64,000 nt of DNA from Paenirhodobacter populi (GTDB lineage: Bacteria > Pseudomonadota > Alphaproteobacteria > Rhodobacterales > Rhodobacteraceae): NCBI RefSeq assembly GCF_004022215.1, contig NZ_SAUZ01000015.1:62001-126000 (forward strand), in the 5' to 3' direction. Below are positions 54,226 to 61,600 of the stretch, one piece after another; positions within the stretch are counted from its first letter, which is position 1, and every line of letters begins with the position of its first letter. Under the pieces are notes generated by a model that saw nothing but the letters and a program-made list of their open reading frames with translations, ran no database searches and was not told where the DNA came from. Position numbers and translations under genes: made by a program.

Positions 54226-55119
54226 ATGCTGAAATGGGGTGTCGAGAGGCGGTTGGAGTTCATCGAATTCCGCCTGTTCTGGGAGGGCGGTGTCAACCGA
54301 TCCGACCTGATCGACACATTTGGCGTCTCGGTGCCGCAGGCTTCCAAGGATCTGACGCATTATCAGGAACGCGCCCCAAGAAATGCGGTCTATGACAAAA
54401 GCGCGCGTCGCTATGTGGCCGGGCCGGAGTTCAGGCCTGTGTTTCTGGACCCCGATCCCGATGCCTATCTTATGCGCCTGCGGACGCTGGCTGAGGGTTT
54501 GGTCGAGGCTGGGGTCAACTGGCTTTCGGCGCCGCCTGAGATGGATATCGCACTGACGCCGCGCCGCAAGGTCGATGCCGGGGTTCTGCGCGCCGTTCTG
54601 GCGGCAATCCGCGAGGATCAATCGCTGGATGTCCGCTATCAATCCATGAGCCGCGATCGTCCGGACCCGACCTGGCGCAGGATCACCCCACATGCCTTTG
54701 GGTATGACGGGCTTCGCTGGCATGCCCGCGCATGGTGTCATGAGACCGAAAGGTTCAAGGATTTCCTTCTGCCGCGTATTCTGGAAATCGGTGCGACTTC
54801 CGCACCCGGTGCCGATGGAGTGCAAGATCGCCTATGGCATGAGACATTCGACATCATCCTCGTGCCGCATCCCGAACTGTCGATGGGGCAGCAGGCTGTG
54901 GTTGCGAAAGATTACGATATGGACGATGGGCGATCCGTGCTGACGGTCCGCTATGCGATGCTGTTTTATGTGATGCGCCGCCTTGGGCTGCTGGAGGATG
55001 CAAAAGGCCGCGATCCTCGCATACAGCATATAGTGGCAGCGAATGCGCCTGAACTCGCCGCCGCACTCGCGCGGGCGCAGCATGAGTTTGATGGTGCCGG
55101 TGGTGAGGGTGGCATCTGA
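54226..55119 (+). CDS. brxR: WYL-domain transcriptional repressor (BrxR/CapW-like)
   Basis: This 297-residue protein has three parts: an N-terminal winged helix (KWGVERRLEFIEFRLFWEGG, then RSDLIDTFGVSVPQASKDL), a central WYL domain with VRYQSMSRDRP and the ITPHAFGYDGLRWHARAWCH segment, and a C-terminal WCX-like domain. BrxR/CapW proteins repress defence operons such as BREX and CBASS until a signal is bound at WYL. The ATG at 54226 has a GGGGGC site upstream. It precedes brxA-like, druH and druE in the same direction and probably controls all of them. Confidence 0.85.
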   Translation: MLKWGVERRLEFIEFRLFWEGGVNRSDLIDTFGVSVPQASKDLTHYQERAPRNAVYDKSARRYVAGPEFRPVFLDPDPDAYLMRLRTLAEGLVEAGVNWLSAPPEMDIALTPRRKVDAGVLRAVLAAIREDQSLDVRYQSMSRDRPDPTWRRITPHAFGYDGLRWHARAWCHETERFKDFLLPRILEIGATSAPGADGVQDRLWHETFDIILVPHPELSMGQQAVVAKDYDMDDGRSVLTVRYAMLFYVMRRLGLLEDAKGRDPRIQHIVAANAPELAAALARAQHEFDGAGGEGGI

Positions 55120-55121
55120 TT

Positions 55122-55514
55122 ATGGCACCGTCGCAGAAATATCGCATGTCGTTCAGCGTCGGTGGACTGATGCTGAACGAAAGCCTTGTGATTGCGCAAA
55201 GCTATCGCGCGGGCGAGCCTTGGGCAGCCGCGCGTGATCGCCTGTTGCAGGAGGGCGTTTCTTCGTTGCCGAAGCTTGCGCCACAGACTCGTGTCCTGCG
55301 CGAGGTCTACGACCGTATCAGGCAGCTGACGGAGGTCGAGTGTTGCTGGATGGTTGAAGAATTGGATCGCACTGGACGGCGGGTTCTTTCTGGGCGAGCG
55401 CATGCAAGATTACCGCATGATACGCAGTTTCTATGTGACCTACGTCAAGGTTTCCTGGCTACGGACACTTTTACTCTTCTTTATGGTGGTTTGATGCTCG
55501 GGGCCTTTCTATGA
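55122..55514 (+). CDS. brxA: BrxA-like (DUF1819) small protein, C-terminally degenerate
   Basis: This 130-residue protein has an N-terminal 85 residues that follow BrxA of BREX systems: KYRMSFSVGGLMLNESLVIA, and later PQTRVLREVYDRIRQLTEVE. BrxA is a DNA-binding helical protein of about 200 residues. Beyond residue 85 the similarity stops; pieces expected next (a W-A-x-A-C-K block, then DYRMIRSFYVTYVK) appear in the other two frames at about 55390-55460, so the gene may carry several small indels and a lost end. Its stop overlaps the druH start (ATGA), and it begins three bases after the WYL gene. Whether it is functional is open. Confidence 0.6.
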   Translation: MAPSQKYRMSFSVGGLMLNESLVIAQSYRAGEPWAAARDRLLQEGVSSLPKLAPQTRVLREVYDRIRQLTEVECCWMVEELDRTGRRVLSGRAHARLPHDTQFLCDLRQGFLATDTFTLLYGGLMLGAFL

Positions 55515-58500
55515 AGATTGTTCAGTCAATTCTCGCGCGCAATGGGCTGCAACATCCTGATGGTCGCCCACTTTACGCCTATGGCGTTACCGATGCCGAG
55601 CGAGATCGCCTAGGCTCTTTCTTGCGCATGCGGATCGGTATGGGCGGACTTACACCTTCGACCGCGCAAGGGTTTGTGCTTTGGGCGGCTGAGTATATCC
55701 GGACAGGCTTTCGCGGCGGTCAACTGACCTGGGATTTTGTCTTCGAGGGCATGGCACTTGATTATGATCGTCCTACCGCAATCGAGCTGACGAGCCATGG
55801 CCTTGATACCTGGGGCCGTAACCTACGGCAGAGTGACCACGGGCACCGGGAATTTCTTTATACCTTACTTGCTGAGGGAGGATTGCCGGATCTCGCACTC
55901 GCAAATGCTCCTCGATATCGCAGGGCGCTGCTGGGACTTGTGTCCGCCATCGAGGGCGAGGGGGTTCTTGGGGAGTCGATTGCCGATGCCGCGGCTCTGA
56001 GGCTGGTCGAGGACCTGCCCCAGGTTTTGCGCACGGGAGAACAGGCCCGTCTTATGGCCGAACTTGCCCTGGCGATTGTCGCAGCCAGAAATCTCTTGCC
56101 TGGCGATCTGGTCGTCGAAGCCGCCGAGCCTTGGCTTGATGCCAATCACCCGGACTGGCGCCAGGCTCTTCCCCTGCGCCTGTCGCAAGAGGCTTTCGAG
56201 GCTCTGGTCCGTCCGGTTCTTCTCAGCGAACGCAAGCGCGAGAAGCCAATGCCTGTTCTGGTGCGCAGGCAATTGCGCAAGCAGGCCGGTGGTCCCTGGC
56301 TGGGCGTGGCCGAAATCCCCGAGCGAGCGTTCTTGCCACATGCAAATCTGGTGGGCGTTGATCGCGACCTTCGCTTGCGGCTGACGAATGATACGGGTGC
56401 GGGCTTCCTTGGTATCCCGGTTGAAGATGGCTGGGAACTGGTTCGCAATGCCGGGCGTGGGGCGCTGCTGATGCCTGCTGCGCCTGACGAGCCGGTTTTC
56501 CTGAATGCCCATGCCGATGGACGGTTTCTGGCCCGGATTGTGATTGATGCCGGGCAGCCAGCGCCGGATGAAGCGCCATCGCTCTGGAGGGCGATTGATT
56601 CCGATACGGATTTTCCCGAGGTATTGGTGCCGCTGTCGGGGCGGGGACAGGCACGGGCAGGGCGGGTTTTCGTGCTGGCGTCTGACGATCTGGTCCCCGA
56701 AGGTGACGATGACCTGTGCGTCAGCATGGATGCGAAGGCGCCCGGCGGTACGCTGTGGTCAGTATCCGGCCGCGGTGTCACCCATTTCGGACCGCACGAG
56801 TTGCGCATTGCGACTGGCGCAGATGCGGATGCTCCTGAGGCGAGACTTGCCGTGCTTGGTCGCCCGTTTTCGGGCTTCTTGATCGATGGGAGTGTAGCGG
56901 CCTTTCTTGGGGCGCCGATGCTCTTGGGCGTTGAGGGCGAGGGCCCGATGCGTCCGCTTGGCAACCATGCGCGCACGAAAGCCGTGCCCGGCCTGTTGGG
57001 AGGCCGCGTCGCAGAATGGCACGATGCGGGCATGGTTCTTGCAAGGTGCCAATATATTGTCTTGCCCGAAACGATGCAGATCTCTTTGCACGAGATCTCT
57101 GATGGGCAGGTCCGTCTTCAAGCCTCCGGCTTGCCTCAGGGTCTTCATCTGCATCTTGGGGTCGGAGAGCATCGGGAAGCTGCGGTGATCGGTGCGGACG
57201 GGAGCGCGGTGCTGCTGCTCGCTGCGGAAGGGCAACCCGGCACTTTGGATATCCGGCTGTCAGATCCGCGCAGCGGGGAAACCCTGGCGATGACGGGCCT
57301 TTGGCCCTCTCGCGTGGCCCGGCTCATTGATGCACAGGGCGCGCGCGTGTCGGGAAATCGCCCGCTGTCCCGTCGGGGTATGGCCGGATGGCGTGGTGTT
57401 TTGCCCGCAAACGGCGGTGCTGTGCAACTGCGTATGGCTCTTGGTGGGGCGCCTGTGGCCTTTCCCGCTGGTGGGGCGGTGCCGCTGATCCAATTTGGCA
57501 ATGTGATTGATCAGGCCCTTGCGCTGCAAGGTGCCGACGGCAGAGTGAATCTGCGTCTCATCGGTGGCGGGCAAGAGACGCCTCGATTGGAAATCGGCCG
57601 ATATGATTGGAGTGCCGAGCCTGCAGGGCCTTTCTGGCATCTTGGGGCAGGTGTCACGCGTCTGACTGCGGTCTGTCTGGATGATCCTGCCCGGATCATG
57701 TCGGTTGAGGTGCAAAGTCGCACGGATCCGGCGGTCTGGCTCGGTGAAGATGAGGGGCTTTGGTTTGTTCAGGGTTACTCGGAAAGCCGGGGTGTCATGC
57801 GGCCCATGGCCTGGTCGGCGCAGCCCGGGGAATGGTCTTCGCGTGAGCAGCGTTTGCAGAGTTACGCGCAGGAGTGGCAGCGTTTGCTGTCGGAACCCGA
57901 TGATTTGGGGTGGGACAGGATATGGAGCCTGATCCTCGCGGTCAGAGACGCCGGTGACGCCTCGGCTCTCGATCAGGTGCAGGCCCTTGCGCGCGTCCCT
58001 GCCGCTGCCGTGGCACTTTTGCTACGTGTGGGGCGCGCAGATCGTGCTGCGGCCCTGCTGATAGAGACCGAAAGCCCCTTCTGGTGGCCTTTGGTGCCTT
58101 GCGCCGCCTGGGCCGAGGCATTGGTCTCGGTGCGCAATGGGCTGTGCTATCGGTTGCGGATTGCGGGTATCGGTGAAGATGATATCGGCCCGCTGGTTGC
58201 GGAACGGCTGGCGAAGGCGGCTGGTGAAATCATCGCTTTGCGGCCCGAGTTGGCTGTCCATCTCGGACAGGCTTTTGCCTGGGCCGGTGGAAAGCCACTG
58301 GCTGTGACTTCGACTGGAACCCCGGTTCCGTTGGCCGTGCCGAGAGCCGGCGTGAGCCTTGCCGGTTCTGCCCAAGAGGCGCTGCGCCGCTTCTCCGGAT
58401 TACCCGATGGCGTGTCGGGCTTGTCAGCACGGGAGTTGAAGGTTTCCTTGCCTGGGACGGACGACGTCCGCCCACTTCTGCACGCCCCGCTGGTTGCGGC

Positions 58501-58639
58501 CGAGGTCGCAACCGGACAGCGACCAGACCTCAGCCCTCAAGAGCATCTGCAGCTCATCGCCCTGCGCGCGTCTGATCCCATCTGGTTCGATACCGCTCTG
58601 CCTGCCGCCCTGACCCTCGCATTGGAAATGTCCCGATGA
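55511..58639 (+). CDS. druH: Druantia type III protein DruH (STY4851/ECs_5259 family)
   Basis: This 1,042-residue protein has no catalytic motif that I can recognise. The N-terminal 110 residues (AQGFVLWAAEYIRTGFRGG, LTWDFVFEGMALDYDRPTA, HGLDTWGRNL) correspond to the STY4851/ECs_5259 family, whose members pair with a giant DUF1998 helicase. The middle, residues 250-750, is predicted to be mostly beta-strand with repeated Gly-rich turns. The C-terminal 250 residues are helical. It overlaps the upstream gene and the druE start by four bases each. In Druantia type III, druH and druE alone give phage resistance; the mechanism is unknown. Confidence 0.78.
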   Translation: MKIVQSILARNGLQHPDGRPLYAYGVTDAERDRLGSFLRMRIGMGGLTPSTAQGFVLWAAEYIRTGFRGGQLTWDFVFEGMALDYDRPTAIELTSHGLDTWGRNLRQSDHGHREFLYTLLAEGGLPDLALANAPRYRRALLGLVSAIEGEGVLGESIADAAALRLVEDLPQVLRTGEQARLMAELALAIVAARNLLPGDLVVEAAEPWLDANHPDWRQALPLRLSQEAFEALVRPVLLSERKREKPMPVLVRRQLRKQAGGPWLGVAEIPERAFLPHANLVGVDRDLRLRLTNDTGAGFLGIPVEDGWELVRNAGRGALLMPAAPDEPVFLNAHADGRFLARIVIDAGQPAPDEAPSLWRAIDSDTDFPEVLVPLSGRGQARAGRVFVLASDDLVPEGDDDLCVSMDAKAPGGTLWSVSGRGVTHFGPHELRIATGADADAPEARLAVLGRPFSGFLIDGSVAAFLGAPMLLGVEGEGPMRPLGNHARTKAVPGLLGGRVAEWHDAGMVLARCQYIVLPETMQISLHEISDGQVRLQASGLPQGLHLHLGVGEHREAAVIGADGSAVLLLAAEGQPGTLDIRLSDPRSGETLAMTGLWPSRVARLIDAQGARVSGNRPLSRRGMAGWRGVLPANGGAVQLRMALGGAPVAFPAGGAVPLIQFGNVIDQALALQGADGRVNLRLIGGGQETPRLEIGRYDWSAEPAGPFWHLGAGVTRLTAVCLDDPARIMSVEVQSRTDPAVWLGEDEGLWFVQGYSESRGVMRPMAWSAQPGEWSSREQRLQSYAQEWQRLLSEPDDLGWDRIWSLILAVRDAGDASALDQVQALARVPAAAVALLLRVGRADRAAALLIETESPFWWPLVPCAAWAEALVSVRNGLCYRLRIAGIGEDDIGPLVAERLAKAAGEIIALRPELAVHLGQAFAWAGGKPLAVTSTGTPVPLAVPRAGVSLAGSAQEALRRFSGLPDGVSGLSARELKVSLPGTDDVRPLLHAPLVAAEVATGQRPDLSPQEHLQLIALRASDPIWFDTALPAALTLALEMSR

Positions 58640-61600
58640 CCCATCCCTATTCAAATCTTCTGCCTGCACTCGATCATCTTGCGCAGCGTTCGGCACGGGG
58701 CATGGTTGCGCGTTCGCGGCTGGCGTCAACCGGGCTCAATGCTCTGCTTTTGCGGGTGCTGTCTGCGCCTTCGGGGTCTCCTGCTGCATTGATTGCCGAT
58801 CCGGTGATTGAAGCCGCGAAATCCTGGCAGCTTGCGCGAGAAACCATGGGCGATCTGGCTGGCGGGCTGTTGAGCGAGGATCTTGTCGCGGCTCTTGATC
58901 GGGCTGAGGGCAAGGCGATGGCAAGGGGCAGTCAACCCCGGCAGCATCAGCTGGAGGCATGGCGCGCCAGTCTTGAGGACAATAGCTCGGTTCTTGTGAC
59001 GGCGGGCACCGGCGCGGGCAAGACCGAGTGTTTCCTGATTCCGATCCTGCAGGACATCCTGGCCAATCCAAGACCCGGTGGCGGTGTGCGGGCAATCCTG
59101 CTCTATCCGTTGAACGCCCTGATCGAGAGCCAGCGCGAGCGTCTCGCGGCCTGGGCAGCGGGTCTGGGCGGAAAGGTCCGCTTCGCACTTTTGAATGGTG
59201 ATACCCCCGAGACCGAGCGGGATGCTGCGATCAAATCGGACAAGATCGAGTTGCGGTCGCGCGCGAAGATCCGAGAATGCCCGCCTGAAATTCTGGTGAC
59301 CAATATCACCATGCTCGAATATCTGCTGCTGCGGACGAAAGACAAGCCGTTGCTTGAGACGAGCCAGGGCGCCCTGCGCTGGATCGTCCTGGACGAGGCT
59401 CACAGCTATATCGGCAGCCAGGCGGCAGAAATGGCGCTTCTGCTGCGTCGGGTGAGGGCGGGGTTCGGTGTCGCCCCGGAAGATGTGCGGCTGATGGCGA
59501 CCTCGGCCACGATTGGCGGCAAAACGGATGCACCGGCAAAGCTGCGCGCTTTTGCTGCGGCGCTCGCGGGGCAGAATGAAAGCCGGGTCGTGGTTGTGCA
59601 GGGAAAGGAGGATGTGCCTGTTCTGCCTGCGCCGGGACCGGATGTTGCATTGGACACGGATGCGCTGGCATCCATGACGCCCGAAGAGGCTGCAACCGTT
59701 CTCGCACCGCATCCCAGAATCCAAAGGTTATGGACTGGGATGTCTCGGAATGGATTGCCCCTTTCGCAGGTGGCTGAGATTTTGTCGGGCAATCCGAAGG
59801 AACGAGCAAAGGCCTCGCACATGCTTGATCTTCTGGGAACTGCGACCCATCAGGGGCGGCCCTTGTTGCCATGGCGCGGCCATATCTTCCATCGTTCCCA
59901 AGGCGGGATCTGGGCTTGCCCCGATGCTTCTTGCAAGTTCCGTCAGCCCGAGCTGATCGGCGATGAAGCCGGTTGGCCCTTCGGTGCGGTCTGGTTCTCT
60001 GCACGGTCACGTTGCGATTGCGGTGCCCCGGTCTATGAGGTTGTTTCATGCTCGGATTGTGGACAGGCGTTTTTGCAAGGTCTGTTCCATGGAGGCGCGG
60101 AACCCCGATTGGAGCCGCCCGAGCCGGGTGAGGGGGATGACTACGCGCTCGATGCCGAACCCGAAGAGGGTGAAGGAAGCGAAGCGGATCGCGGTTTCGC
60201 CTGGCTGTCTGAGGGGGAGGGAATCTGGCTCACCGATGATGCGCGCATCTATGACAATGCGGTGCCTGATGGTGTTCGGGCCCGCAGGATGCAATTGATC
60301 CACGATTCAGTTGATCGAAACTGTTGTGACAGCGCTGGCTTTGCCCGATTGATGGGGCTGCATTTCGGCCCCGCTTTCCTGATGGGCAACGCGCTTGGCG
60401 GGCTGATTGAAGACATCGTGCCGCCAGAGCAAATGTCTGGCTTGCCTGACGGTGGGCGGCGGGCACTGACCTTCACCGACAGCCGTCAGGGTGTCGCGCG
60501 CCTTGCCGCCAAACTGCAACAGGATGCCGAGCGCAGTCTGACCCGCGCCTTCCTGTGGCACAGGGTGCAGGAAGGCGAGACTGCCGATCCTGCTCTTGTC
60601 GCAAAACTCCAGGGCGAGATGGCAAAGCTTCGGGCCGTGGGGTTCGATGACATGGCCGACGACAAAGAGCGCGAACTGGCGAAGCTGACGGGGGCGTCTT
60701 CCGCGCCGGTCGCTTGGCGCGATCTGGTTCAGCGTTTTGCCGGGCATGTCGATCTTGCGGAATTTGCCGGTGACATCTGGCGCAACCGCCGCATCGGGAA
60801 GGAAATGGCCGATGATCCGGTGAAACTTGCCGAAGCCTTTCTGTTTCGTGAGCTGTTCCGCCGCCCGCGCATCCAGAACAACCCCGAAACGATGGGGCTT
60901 TTGCGTCTGACATTCCCGAAGATGGCGGAGCAGGCGCGCCTTTCAGGAGCGCCGTCGCCATTGGCACAAGCCGGGATTGACGCCGAGGGTTGGGCGGCCC
61001 TTGCGCATCTGGCTGTCGATATGGTGTTCCGCCAGGCGCTGGCGGTCCAGATCCCGCTTGATATGGTGCCGCTTGTTGCGCCTCGATTTGGACGGCTCAA
61101 TACAATTCATGCCGCGAGAACGCCCCCAGATCAGATGCCGGAACGCGCTCGCCGTTGGCCGGGTCCAAGGACCGAACGCCACAAACTGGTGCAACTGATC
61201 TATGCGCTGACGGGCGGCAGCCCTGACTCGGATCTCGATCAGGATCGGGCCGGTGAGGTTCTGGACGCTCTTTGGGCAATGATTTGTGCCACTGCAGCCC
61301 GCGACATGGGACAAGGTGCGTGGCGTCTGGATTTCTCGCGCGCAGCCGTCGAGCGGCTGGATCGTGCCTGGCTTTGCCCGGTGACCCGCAGGCCCTATGG
61401 CTGGTCGGCGGGCGGGCGCAGCCCGAACGATCCCCAGCAGGCCATGGCAGAGATTACCATGCCGCGCCTGCCTGTTGCCAATGCCGGCGGCCTGACACCC
61501 GATCAACGGGCAGAGGTGGCACATTGGGCCGAGACGGCCCCCGAGGTTACTGCTTTGCGCGACCGCGGTCTCTGGACCGATCTGCACGACCGGCTTGCGG

